A stretch of 59,600 nt of DNA from an uncultured Oscillospiraceae bacterium. GTDB taxonomy: Bacteria; Bacillota; Clostridia; Oscillospirales; Acutalibacteraceae. The notes under the pieces are model-generated. The model made no database searches, had not been told where the DNA came from, and saw only the letters and a program-made list of their open reading frames with translations. The stretch spans positions 1 through 59,600 of the forward strand of contig UQBX01000011.1 of the NCBI GenBank assembly GCA_900539425.1. The letters run 5' to 3'. The position numbers and the translations under genes were made by a program. Below, piece after piece: positions 51,258 through 59,600 of the stretch (position 1 is its first letter; the number at the start of each line of letters is the position of its first letter).

Positions 51258-53138
51258 AAATATAATTTCAATACTGTTAAAATTGAACTCTTCAGAAACC
51301 GCATCAATATCTATTGTTGCGGTTTTTTCATTTTCAAAATAACTTTTATTTATTACAAAATCGCTGGTTCTGAATTTGTAAAATTCATTGTGTCCTGCGG
51401 TATACCAATTTCCTGCTAATTTATTATTAACATAGATTTTAGCGTCCTGATTTTCAATGCTGTAATCGAGTGAGCGCCTAAGCAGAATCAAATTTGTGTT
51501 GTCGGGAATTTCAATATATATCGATTTTTTACTGCTTTTCTTTAAGCGTTCAATGTATAACGCTGCTTGTTCGCCATAAGTATATCCTTCATATTGAGAA
51601 ACTACAATTTCATCGGTTATAGCTTTTAAAGAAACAGTTTCAGAAGCAGAGGTTTTGCCTATATAATACAAAAACAACGCATTACCGAACTCTCTGCTTG
51701 TATTAGGAGTACTCCACGAGCCGTGTTCTAAATTAAACACAAGCTTATTGTGAAAATTAATTCTGTCGTTAAGCATATACCTGTATGCCGATGATTTAAA
51801 GCTAACGCTTTCATCACCTTGAGAATATTTCCCCCAGCGAGTGTTGAACATACAGCCTGATAATGGTTTACTGTGAGTGCCGTAAGCCCAATAATATGCT
51901 CCGTTGAAAAAATCCTCTGTGCCCGTTCCGTTATGCTGCGGCGTCTTTGAATTATCAATATATATGTGTTCGTCGCCCTCAAGATATTGTTTGTTCATTT
52001 CTTTTGTGGCATCCGTATCCATTGACATAACAACACCCACAAGAGAACCGCGGCCGCTGAGTTTCAGTAATTCCATATCCCGCAAATCTGTTTCCTTGTA
52101 ATCAAATTCAACATAACTTGTCTTGAAATACAGAATATCCTTTTCGTGAGTTTCTGAATTTTTAAATATGTTTACTGTTATTTGAGGCGTAGTAATATTT
52201 GATTTATTTTCAAAGCTTATTTTTGCATATCGTAAAAACGGCATGGGAAAGTTAAAATAAAACTGTAAATCATTATCCACGCCCGCAAAAATAGATTTTG
52301 TTAAATAATCAGGTGCTTTGTCATCAACACCGTGACTTGAAAGACCGAAAAATGATGTCAGGGGAGAATATACGCACTCTCCCTCATCGTCAAAATCACA
52401 CTTTATATAAATGTTATTCAGTATCTCATAACCATATGGAGTAATGCAATAGCTATAATACGGCTTTTCGTCAAAGTTTTCTAAATCTATCAGTTTCTTT
52501 TTAAATATATCTGCTATTTTCAATTTTATGCCGTTTATTGTTCCGCTTTCTTTAAATTCAGCTGTGTTATAAACCTCTTTACCATTAATTGTAAATGTAA
52601 AATTGTCATTAGCAGAATTTATTTTTGGAACAGCTCTTCCTGAAAATAACTCTTTGTATTCAGCATTTGATAATAATGTGTTATTATCATCATTGAATAA
52701 AGTGTAGTTGATATGATAGTAAAAAAGGGAAGGAGAGTCGGAAAATATTTTCACTCTCTTTTTAAAAGGAATTTGAACATATGAAGTGTAACCGCTCTGT
52801 TCGACAATTATGTTTTCTTTCGGGTTTGTTATATATACAAGCTCGCTGTCAAACAGTGTATTTTTACCTGTAAAAATGTTTTCTAATGTGTCATCGCACC
52901 ATAAAATATCATCTACGTATATTTTTAAGTGCGATTCAGAAGAACCTGAGGTAGGCAGGAAAATTCTTGTAATACAACCGCAGCCCTTTACGTCCATAAT
53001 AACTCTTTCATTATTCTCTTCATAAAGGCATGTGTCATAATCCTTGTTTTGACCTTGACGGTCATAGCTTGAATTTGTATAAGAATAATTGAGTGCATTG
53101 TCATTGTATATATTTAATAAATCTATTTTTTTATTCAT
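51252..53138 (-). CDS. DUF2961 protein, GH172-like
   Basis: 628 aa. Two jelly-roll domains as in DUF2961: VIMDVKGCGCITRIFLPTSG, LKIYVDDILWCDDTL, then PQHNGTGTEDFFNGAYYWAY with the Glu of the TED motif, and DSSYRYML-type strands (AYRYMLNDRINFHNKLVF). GH172 enzymes (difructose-anhydride synthase, alpha-D-arabinofuranosidases) share this fold and the TEDFF/TEDYF motif. No signal peptide, AAGGG site upstream. First characterised substrates are furanosides; the substrate here is unknown. Its last bases overlap fucU on the other strand. Confidence 0.75.
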   Translation of the reverse strand: MNKKIDLLNIYNDNALNYSYTNSSYDRQGQNKDYDTCLYEENNERVIMDVKGCGCITRIFLPTSGSSESHLKIYVDDILWCDDTLENIFTGKNTLFDSELVYITNPKENIIVEQSGYTSYVQIPFKKRVKIFSDSPSLFYYHINYTLFNDDNNTLLSNAEYKELFSGRAVPKINSANDNFTFTINGKEVYNTAEFKESGTINGIKLKIADIFKKKLIDLENFDEKPYYSYCITPYGYEILNNIYIKCDFDDEGECVYSPLTSFFGLSSHGVDDKAPDYLTKSIFAGVDNDLQFYFNFPMPFLRYAKISFENKSNITTPQITVNIFKNSETHEKDILYFKTSYVEFDYKETDLRDMELLKLSGRGSLVGVVMSMDTDATKEMNKQYLEGDEHIYIDNSKTPQHNGTGTEDFFNGAYYWAYGTHSKPLSGCMFNTRWGKYSQGDESVSFKSSAYRYMLNDRINFHNKLVFNLEHGSWSTPNTSREFGNALFLYYIGKTSASETVSLKAITDEIVVSQYEGYTYGEQAALYIERLKKSSKKSIYIEIPDNTNLILLRRSLDYSIENQDAKIYVNNKLAGNWYTAGHNEFYKFRTSDFVINKSYFENEKTATIDIDAVSEEFNFNSIEIIFL

Positions 53139-53153
53139 ATTTCTACCCTTTAT

Positions 53154-53183
53154 TTAAGCCGCAAAATATTTTTGTCGGCTTAA
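53154..53183 (-). promoter_or_regulatory. Near-perfect palindrome between GH29 and the DUF2961 gene
   Basis: TTAAGCCG (53154-53161) and CGGCTTAA (53176-53183) bracket an AAAATATTTTT core that is itself nearly self-complementary. On the minus strand no T-run follows. It may be an mRNA hairpin or an operator. The arm TTTAAGCC echoes the repeat hairpins at 1, 15836 and 26937. Confidence 0.35.
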
Positions 53184-53188
53184 TATTA

Positions 53189-54664
53189 TTAATATAGTTC
53201 AATTTTAAATACAATAGGATATGGGGATTTAACGTTTTTGGTTGAAATATGTAATCCTTTTTCATCTCTGATATATTCAACTTTTTCGTCAAAACCCAAA
53301 CAGGAAACATTCTTTATAATTCCGTTGAATAATGGTAGTTTTGATGCGTCTGCATCAGCAAGTCTTTCTACGGTTATGCTTTGGCTTTCAGGATAATTTA
53401 ACGCAAAAACATATATGCTGTTTCCATTTGCAGTAAATCTGAAATCTTTTTCAGTAAACAGAGAGGAATCAAGGTCTTTGAACTGTCCGTCTTCTGTTTC
53501 TGTGGGACCTTCTTCACTGTATCTCCAAACCTTACTTCCGTAAATTCCTTCTCCGTTAACTTTAAGCCATTTCCCGATTTCAAGAAGTATATTTTTGTCT
53601 TCGTCTGGGATAGTGCCGTCCGCTTTAGGACCAACATTTAATAGAAGTCTTCCGTTTTTAGATACAATGTCAATAAGACTGCAAATTATTTCATTTACGC
53701 TTCTGTAATCGTTATTCTCAGTATATCCCCATGAATTTTTTGCCACGGTAGCGCAGGTTTGCCAAATGTACGGTTTAGCATCTTTAAACCTGCCTTGCTC
53801 AATATCAACAACAGCAGTTCCGAACATAAACGCATCGTGCTTATAGTTGATTGCAACACCTACATTCCTTTCTTCTGCTCTGTTGTAGTAATAAGCTGCA
53901 AACTTTCTTAAATACGGTTTTGCACTGCTGTGCTGAATCCACCAATCAAAATAAAAAACTTTCGGATTGTAGTTTTCAACAAGTTCGCAGCTTCTGACAA
54001 GCCAGTCTTCTAAAAATTCTTTGTCCGGGGCAGGCTCAGAAAACAAATCGGCAAGATTATCAGGCTCTTTTTGAGCAGGATAATAAAAATCGCCTTCTTT
54101 TTCATCGTCCTTTATGTCACTGTCAAACTCCTTACCGTGCCCCATAAAGAACCAGTGTTCGATTCGGTGGGAAGAACATCCGTTAACTAAACCATTGTTA
54201 TTTACACTTTTGGTCAGCATTCCGAGCATATCTTTTTTTGGACCCATTTCATATGCGTTCCAATGCGAAATGTCGCTTTTGTACATTTGAAATCCATCAT
54301 GATGTTCTGCGACAGGTACAACATATTCAGCACCGGAATTCTTGAAAAGTTTAGCCCATTCGTCACTGTCGAACTTTTCAGCTTTAAACATAGGAATGAA
54401 ATCTTTATATCCGAAATCTTTTTGAGGCCCGTAAGTTTTAATGTGGTGTTCGTATTCGTTTGAACCTTGAATGTACATATTTCTTGAATACCACTCGTTA
54501 CCGAAAGCCGGTACACTGTAAATTCCCCAGTGGATAAAAATTCCGAATTTTGCGTCTTTGTACCACTGGGGAGGTTCATACTGCATAAGAGATTCCCAAG
54601 TATCCTTGTATTTGCCTTTTTCAATAACCTCGTCAATGTGTTTTAAATATTCTTTCTTGTTCAT
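53189..54664 (-). CDS. GH29 alpha-L-fucosidase (A-like form)
   Basis: 491 aa, AGGAGAAAG site. GH29 barrel: WYKDAKFGIFIHWGIYSVPA, EWYSRNMY, YVVPVAEHHDGFQMYKSD, GCSSHRIEHWFF, nucleophile Asp in VFYFDWWIQHSS, INYKHDAF, and RLLLNVGPKADGTIPDED, then a small beta domain. The HHDGF and FGIFIHWG signatures are those of classical GH29-A. No signal peptide, so it acts on imported substrates. It complements the GH29-B and GH95 enzymes and removes alpha-L-fucose from other linkages. Confidence 0.93.
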   Translation of the reverse strand: MNKKEYLKHIDEVIEKGKYKDTWESLMQYEPPQWYKDAKFGIFIHWGIYSVPAFGNEWYSRNMYIQGSNEYEHHIKTYGPQKDFGYKDFIPMFKAEKFDSDEWAKLFKNSGAEYVVPVAEHHDGFQMYKSDISHWNAYEMGPKKDMLGMLTKSVNNNGLVNGCSSHRIEHWFFMGHGKEFDSDIKDDEKEGDFYYPAQKEPDNLADLFSEPAPDKEFLEDWLVRSCELVENYNPKVFYFDWWIQHSSAKPYLRKFAAYYYNRAEERNVGVAINYKHDAFMFGTAVVDIEQGRFKDAKPYIWQTCATVAKNSWGYTENNDYRSVNEIICSLIDIVSKNGRLLLNVGPKADGTIPDEDKNILLEIGKWLKVNGEGIYGSKVWRYSEEGPTETEDGQFKDLDSSLFTEKDFRFTANGNSIYVFALNYPESQSITVERLADADASKLPLFNGIIKNVSCLGFDEKVEYIRDEKGLHISTKNVKSPYPIVFKIELY

Positions 54665-54691
54665 TTCTTTCTCCTATATGCTCACTGATGA

Positions 54692-56290
54692 TTAATATTG
54701 GTTTAGCTTTAACTCACAATTAGGATTGTTCCTGAAATTGAATTCATCATTATCTTTTCTGACTTTTGCATCTGTTCCAAAAGGTTCGTAAACGTTTCTT
54801 TTTGCTCTTAATATGTTTTTCTCATCCATAATTTTTTCTTGAGTTACAAGGCGAGAAAGAAAATTTTCAAAATTTCGGTTTTCTTTAATAGTCCACGCAA
54901 TTTCTGCAACAGCCTGAAGTCTTGGATACATATTAAGATGCGCTTTCTTTGTATCCCGAACATATTCGGTCCACAATGGTGCTTCAATACCTAAAATGTA
55001 TTTTTCACTTTCCGGGGATAAGCCCATCGCTTCAAGGTCGAATGAATAAGTTTTTGAAAGAGGTTTTCCACCGTAGAGATGATCCATATACGTATACTCA
55101 ATTTTGCTTAATATGGCTTTGTTCCCGCTTTCAATCCATTCTTTTTCTCTTCCCGAATCATCACACCACCATTGAATTACTGTGTCATTGCTCAAATCAG
55201 AGGCTTTAAGAATTTCATTCCAGCCAATCATATGTCTTCCTTTTGATTTGATATAAGCTTGAAGGCAGTTGTTAAAATACCCTTGTAAATTTTCTTCGTT
55301 TTCAAGATCTTTTTCTTCAATCATTTTTTGGCACAACGGGCATTCTTTCCATTTGTTTTTAGGTACTTCATCACCGCCGATATGTATATAATTAAACGGA
55401 AATAACTGCGTTAACTCATCAATTATATCGTAAGCAAATTTATAAACAGTATCTTTTCCACAGCAAGCGATGTTTTCCAAAATTCCAAATTCGTTTGCAA
55501 CTTCTATATTTTGTCCGCTGCAAGAAAGTTCTGGATAGCAGGCGATAGCTGCTGATAGATGGCCGGGCATATCTATTTCAGGTACAATATCAATAAATCT
55601 TTCTTTTGCGTAGCTTACAATTTCTGAAATATCGTTTTGCGTGTAGTAAAGGCCTCTTCCGTATTCGGATTTATCCCATGGCAGTGTTTTATCGTTCATT
55701 GCTTCAATGCTCAAAGGAGTGGATTTTCGTATTGAGCCTTTACTTGCAAGCAAAGGATATTTTTTTATCTCTATTCTCCAACCTTGATCGTCGGTTAAGT
55801 GCCAATGAAAAATATTCATTTTGTTTAAAGCCATCATATCAAGAGTTTGTTTTACAAACTCCTTGCCGAAAAAATGTCTTGATTCATCAAGCATAAATCC
55901 GCGCCATTTAAACCGAGGATAATCGTGAATTTTACAACAGGGAATAATAACCGTTTTGCTTTTTATTTGAACGATTTGCTTTATTGTTTGCAAACAATAA
56001 AACAGTCCACATTGAGAAGACGCTTGTATTTTGATAATATCTTCATTAATTTCTAAAATATATTCATCTTTTTTTAGCGCCTCATTGTATGTAATGATTA
56101 AGTTTGCTTCTTCTTTTGAAAGTGCAAATTCAAAAAAGACATTTGTTTTTTTGAAGGGGATTGCTGAAAAAATATTCGAGCTTTTTTTTATTTTATCAAA
56201 ATGAATTTTTAGACCCTTTTCTGATTTGAAATTACCGTCCCGTTTAATTGTTTTTGCCGGTGCCGGAACGATATTTAAAATATTGTCCAT
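54692..56290 (-). CDS. GH20 beta-N-acetylhexosaminidase
   Basis: 532 aa. A GH20b-type N-terminal domain is followed by the barrel: WRGFMLDESRHFFGKEFV, NIFHWHLTDDQGWRIEIKKY, IDMPGHLSAAIACYPE, IHIGGDEVPKNKWKECP with the catalytic Asp307-Glu308 pair, and WWCDDSGREKEW. All residues for substrate-assisted catalysis are present. No signal peptide. It removes terminal beta-GlcNAc or GalNAc, which points to host-type glycans (mucin, milk or N-glycans) rather than plant cell walls alone. Confidence 0.93.
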   Translation of the reverse strand: MDNILNIVPAPAKTIKRDGNFKSEKGLKIHFDKIKKSSNIFSAIPFKKTNVFFEFALSKEEANLIITYNEALKKDEYILEINEDIIKIQASSQCGLFYCLQTIKQIVQIKSKTVIIPCCKIHDYPRFKWRGFMLDESRHFFGKEFVKQTLDMMALNKMNIFHWHLTDDQGWRIEIKKYPLLASKGSIRKSTPLSIEAMNDKTLPWDKSEYGRGLYYTQNDISEIVSYAKERFIDIVPEIDMPGHLSAAIACYPELSCSGQNIEVANEFGILENIACCGKDTVYKFAYDIIDELTQLFPFNYIHIGGDEVPKNKWKECPLCQKMIEEKDLENEENLQGYFNNCLQAYIKSKGRHMIGWNEILKASDLSNDTVIQWWCDDSGREKEWIESGNKAILSKIEYTYMDHLYGGKPLSKTYSFDLEAMGLSPESEKYILGIEAPLWTEYVRDTKKAHLNMYPRLQAVAEIAWTIKENRNFENFLSRLVTQEKIMDEKNILRAKRNVYEPFGTDAKVRKDNDEFNFRNNPNCELKLNQY

Positions 56291-56302
56291 AAACTGAGTT
56301 CC

Positions 56303-58219
56303 TTAGTTTGTATTATTGTTTAATAGTAGAGGCATCCACAGTCCGCCCTGAACACTGCGGTGTTCCATGCCCCACTTTTTACCGCTGTCCGTCATAATGC
56401 AGTCTGTAAAACAACACCTGTCAGGTGTTTCTTTTAAAAATTTTGCAAGACATTCAGAAAAAATTTTTATATTTTTACCTGTTTTATCAAGGCAAGATGA
56501 CCATATAAGCCAGTCCGTTTTTGTGAACACATTGCGGTAATCAAGCGGCACACCGTACTTATTCGTTTCCAGATTATATTTAGCACTTTCGTTTTCAAAA
56601 ATACTTTCGTCAAATAAGCCGAATTTGAATACTAAATCCCAAACTAGATTGTATTTCAAACTCCAAGTATTATCGTCATCAATGCTGAAATTCAGATAAC
56701 CGTTTTTTCCCGATAATTCACAAAGTTCTTTGGCATTTATTAATGCTTCATTTTTATAATCTACTGTGCTGTTAATACCGAGAATATCACAGATTTCGTG
56801 ATAGCACCTAATGGCGATACAGCTTTTGATTGCTAAGTTGACATTTTTGGATGACGCACCTGCAAAATCATCAGTGCATAATTGATGCTCAAGTTCAACT
56901 CCCTGCCTAAGCAAATATTCTGCCCATCTGCTTAGTAAATCAATGTTTTCAGTTATAAATGCTGTGCTCTTTGAGAACACGGTATATGCATATGCCATAA
57001 TCAGCATATTTGCACTTTCTTCAACAGGCATTTGAAATTCAAAATTATATATATCAGAATTGCTGTATTTATATATTTCTTTTCGCTTTTTATTGTATTT
57101 TTCTGAAAGAGCATAAACCTGACCGTTGGCAACGGGATATTGTCCGAGGTCATGCGGCGCAAAATCGAAATGTTTCCATATGTCCAAGCGCGCAAATTCA
57201 CATATGCCGTTCATCATTCCTTCAACAAGATCGGGAGCATATAAAAGAAACAACGGAATTGACGGGTAAGAAACATCAACAGTATTTATGCAACCGTTTG
57301 AAAAACATTCTTTTGAAAAATATAACAGTTTGCCGTTTTCAGCCCTGACAAGCTTGTGAGCGGCTAAAACCTGTCTGAAAGCGCAGGTGGTTATGAAATT
57401 GAAATCATCACCGAATTTTTTTGCATCGTTTATTATTTTGGTGTTCCATTCCAATGCTTTGATATATAGTTCTTCCTTGTTTTTGAAGAAATAGGAAATA
57501 GCAGTTTTTATATTATTGAATTTTTCCGTCCAAAGTCCTTTTAGTTTTTTACCAAAGTACTCAATGCTGTATATATCATCAAAAGCTATAATATTAAAAC
57601 AGCTTGTATTGTTTACGCAGTTAAGTTTATGTGAAGAACATATTTCATAGATGTTATCACTTTTCACAGTGCATTTTCCGCCTGAAATGTAAATTCTGCC
57701 CCAGTCAGCAGAAACACCATCTCCTGTTTTTGATAATGGAGACTGATATTTTCTGCCCATAACTGCATACGAAATGCTATTTATATTACCTGCTTTAGCT
57801 TCAATGATTTTTTCAGTTCGGTCATAGCAAAATTCTTCATTCAATGAGATTTCTATTTTTATATCATGATTTGTTTTTGATTTGAGAATTTTGTATTCAA
57901 TAAAAGAGCAGGGTGAAGATAATAGGTATAAGTCATCAAGAAATAAAGGTGTATAAAATTCTGCTGAAAACTCAACATCTTTTATTTTTAATATGTATTC
58001 GGTTATTAAAGGCGTAACGTAAACGCTTGTCTGCTTAACGGCAGGATATTTTGACTTGCCTATAAATCTGAATTTTTCACCGTCGATAGTTATGTGCCCC
58101 GTTATTCTTTTTTTAATACCGCACCACAAAACAGTATCAGAATCATATAGATTATCAGTCATTGACCATATGCTCATATAAGGATCAATCGTAACAAGGG
58201 GATATGTAGGTAATCTCAT
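56303..58219 (-). CDS. Glutaminase A-like protein (DUF4965/DUF1793 type)
   Basis: 638 aa. The N-terminal beta-sandwich has PTYPLVTIDPYMSIWSMTD, GHITIDGEKFRFIG. The C-terminal six-hairpin domain has AFRQVLAAHKLV, SNGCINTVDVSYPSIPLFLL, DFAPHDLGQYPVANGQVY, MPVEESANMLIMAYAY and RSVQGGLWMPLL. These are markers of the fungal glutaminase A/DUF4965 family, which is common in Clostridia and Bacteroidota sugar loci. Despite the name, its alpha/alpha-barrel and place among GH20/GH29/GH116 suggest a glycosidase or amidase acting on glycoconjugates. No signal peptide. GGAGA site. Function is open. Confidence 0.75.
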   Translation of the reverse strand: MRLPTYPLVTIDPYMSIWSMTDNLYDSDTVLWCGIKKRITGHITIDGEKFRFIGKSKYPAVKQTSVYVTPLITEYILKIKDVEFSAEFYTPLFLDDLYLLSSPCSFIEYKILKSKTNHDIKIEISLNEEFCYDRTEKIIEAKAGNINSISYAVMGRKYQSPLSKTGDGVSADWGRIYISGGKCTVKSDNIYEICSSHKLNCVNNTSCFNIIAFDDIYSIEYFGKKLKGLWTEKFNNIKTAISYFFKNKEELYIKALEWNTKIINDAKKFGDDFNFITTCAFRQVLAAHKLVRAENGKLLYFSKECFSNGCINTVDVSYPSIPLFLLYAPDLVEGMMNGICEFARLDIWKHFDFAPHDLGQYPVANGQVYALSEKYNKKRKEIYKYSNSDIYNFEFQMPVEESANMLIMAYAYTVFSKSTAFITENIDLLSRWAEYLLRQGVELEHQLCTDDFAGASSKNVNLAIKSCIAIRCYHEICDILGINSTVDYKNEALINAKELCELSGKNGYLNFSIDDDNTWSLKYNLVWDLVFKFGLFDESIFENESAKYNLETNKYGVPLDYRNVFTKTDWLIWSSCLDKTGKNIKIFSECLAKFLKETPDRCCFTDCIMTDSGKKWGMEHRSVQGGLWMPLLLNNNTN

Positions 58220-58236
58220 TGATATTCTCCAAAAGT

Positions 58237-59600
58237 TTATTTTATCGTTATTATTGAATTAGCTTTCAGGCTTATATTTTCACCAAGCGTGATAATCTGC
58301 CCTGATTTAATGAACGGTATTTTTTTACCGTCAGCATAAATTTCTTCTGTTTGTTTTAGTACATCGGGAAGTATTATCTTTTCTATACAGATGTTTCCAA
58401 AAAGATTTTTTATTTCCATTGACTGTGATGATATTTTTACAGTTCCCCAGGCATCTCCAACAGACCATAAGAAAGAATATTTTTCGCTTTTTAATATTGG
58501 ATTAAAGCCAATAGTTTTTTTGTATAAATCATATTTGAATCCTGAGTAGATTGCAAGAAACGCATAGCTCGTCATGGAGCGGGCGTATGATGCTCCGCAT
58601 TCAATTTCCGAATAAGGATTTCTCTTTTCTCCGTCATATCTATTTCTGACAGCCTTTATACATTCAAGCCCTTCATCAGTCAAACCGTTTTGCAGCATAG
58701 AGCCTGCAGCGGCGTACTCGAAACCTGTCATGCATTCTTCTGTGTAAGGAAGGGGAATAGTCGGCTTTTTAGACTCATCTGTCCATTCACATATAACAAG
58801 TCCTTTTTCGTCATTCACAGCAAATATTCTGCATGGATTAAAAACTTCACGCATCGATTTGAAATTGTTTTTATATAAAGATTTAAGCGCTTCTTTTCTG
58901 TTTTGCTTATCAAAAATTTCACCTATACCGCACAAATCTGAATGGAATTGCGCAAGCACTTGGTCTATCTCACAACCGCTTCCATACTGATATTTAATTT
59001 CTTCCTTTTCATCGTTCCAGTAAGTATTTAGGATGTTTTTATCATCATCAAGAAATTTTTCAAGTACTGATTTATCCTTAACATCTATTTTTTGCTCATA
59101 ATAAGAACCGTTAAATAATTCTGTATCAATGTATTTTTGCCCTTTTTGAGCTATACGGCTGTATTCATCGGCTTTGTCAGTTTCTCCCAAAATTTCAGCC
59201 ATTAAGGCTGCTGCTTTCAGTGCAGCTATGTAAAGTCCTGTAAGCCAAGAGTTCGCACCAAAAAGTTCAACATCAAGCGTGTGATGCTGTCTTCCTGTTA
59301 TAACACCGCTTTTTTCTATATCCCAGCGGTCTTTGTTGTCGGAGCTCCATGCATATTCAAGACTTTTCTTTACTTTTGGGAAAATCTCTTTCAGCCATTC
59401 TTTATCTCCTGTGAGTTTGAAAAGTCTGTAGACCCTAATAATGTTATTCATCTGCCCGTCAACACAGGCTCTGAAATCCCATGTTTTTGAGCCTAAGGGA
59501 ACCATTGTCCTGAATTTCATTTCTCCGCTTTCCAGCATGTTGTATTTGTAATCATTAGAAATAACCTGCTTTTCGAGGTCGGGGAAAAGAAACGGAAGAG
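58237..59600 (-). CDS. GH116-family glycosidase, partial (runs off the right edge)
   Basis: C-terminal ~450 residues; the frame stays open to the window edge (LPFLFPDLEKQVISNDYKYN precedes the Met at 59538), so the start is outside. Matches GH116 (beta-glucosidase/glucosylceramidase, DUF608): MKFRTMVPLGSKTWDF, ITGRQHHTLDVELFGANSWL (likely nucleophile Glu), ICEWTDES, PLPYTEECMTGFEYAAAG. Known members cleave beta-glucosides, beta-xylosides or glucosylceramide. It lies 17 bases upstream of the DUF4965 gene in the same operon. The acid/base residue was not assigned. Confidence 0.82.
   Translation of the reverse strand, partial: LPFLFPDLEKQVISNDYKYNMLESGEMKFRTMVPLGSKTWDFRACVDGQMNNIIRVYRLFKLTGDKEWLKEIFPKVKKSLEYAWSSDNKDRWDIEKSGVITGRQHHTLDVELFGANSWLTGLYIAALKAAALMAEILGETDKADEYSRIAQKGQKYIDTELFNGSYYEQKIDVKDKSVLEKFLDDDKNILNTYWNDEKEEIKYQYGSGCEIDQVLAQFHSDLCGIGEIFDKQNRKEALKSLYKNNFKSMREVFNPCRIFAVNDEKGLVICEWTDESKKPTIPLPYTEECMTGFEYAAAGSMLQNGLTDEGLECIKAVRNRYDGEKRNPYSEIECGASYARSMTSYAFLAIYSGFKYDLYKKTIGFNPILKSEKYSFLWSVGDAWGTVKISSQSMEIKNLFGNICIEKIILPDVLKQTEEIYADGKKIPFIKSGQIITLGENISLKANSIITIK

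Noticed and set aside
1..59600. CRISPR arrays, rRNA genes, complete tRNA genes, insertion-sequence transposases
   Set aside because: I looked for regularly spaced repeats, rRNA cores, full cloverleafs and transposase motifs and saw none. Only a tRNA-like 3' end at 15765-15834 was found.

Overview
The window reads as chromosomal DNA of a low-GC, Gram-positive, anaerobic gut bacterium of the Clostridia (most like Ruminococcaceae/Oscillospiraceae). Pointers are strong AGGAGG-type ribosome sites, a LytTR/DUF3021 pair, a secreted YD-repeat protein controlled near an ECF sigma factor, and a large set of cytoplasmic glycosidases feeding L-fucose catabolism. This placement is inferred from gene content, not from a marker gene.

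Region 1 (1-15.96 kb) is a decayed accessory/defence island. It holds an Mrr-type endonuclease, a tyrosine-recombinase relic with a nonsense codon just before its catalytic Tyr, an ECF sigma/anti-sigma pair, a small secreted protein, a 2188-aa secreted YD-repeat (Rhs-like) protein with lectin-like inserts, and a membrane-anchored neighbour. Behind these lies a graveyard of an NTF2-fold immunity relic, a gene frameshifted by an 11-bp tandem duplication, an orphan YD cassette sharing 151 identical bases with the main gene, and a rotted hsdS. The island ends with an intact P-loop ATPase (Sll1717-like) and a tRNA-like 3' end. A dispersed repeat made of a terminator hairpin plus a conserved tail stands at 1, 15836 and 26937.

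Region 2 (16.3-26.7 kb) is a potassium-uptake locus: a short KdpD-like kinase, KdpE, a TPR protein, a 31-aa membrane protein, KdpF, KdpA, KdpB, KdpC and a full-length KdpD. The full-length KdpD has Asn in place of the phospho-accepting His, while the short kinase keeps the His but lacks the KdpD/USP sensor. Sensing and phosphotransfer therefore appear to be split between two proteins. Four phased CTCACA boxes lie before the structural operon. A LytTR regulator with a DUF3021 membrane partner follows at 27.2-28.1 kb.

Region 3 (28.3-44.4 kb) is one plus-strand operon: GH127-type, GH2, a diacylglycerol-kinase-family lipid kinase, GH36, GH95, GH31, a metallophosphoesterase, a GNAT acetyltransferase, a GH109-like Gfo/Idh/MocA enzyme and a second metallophosphoesterase.

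Region 4 (44.5-59.6 kb) has a minus-strand fucose operon (fucA, RhaB-like kinase, fucI, GH29), a divergent AraC regulator followed by fucU, and a second minus-strand glycosidase run (DUF2961/GH172-like, GH29, GH20, DUF4965 glutaminase-A-like, GH116) entering from beyond the right edge. None of the glycosidases shows a signal peptide. The likely scheme is import of fucosylated oligosaccharides or glycoconjugates by a transporter outside the window, cytoplasmic trimming by exo-glycosidases, and use of fucose through FucU, FucI, the kinase and FucA. The lipid kinase and two odd phosphoesterases inside the operon hint at a lipid- or phosphate-bearing substrate.
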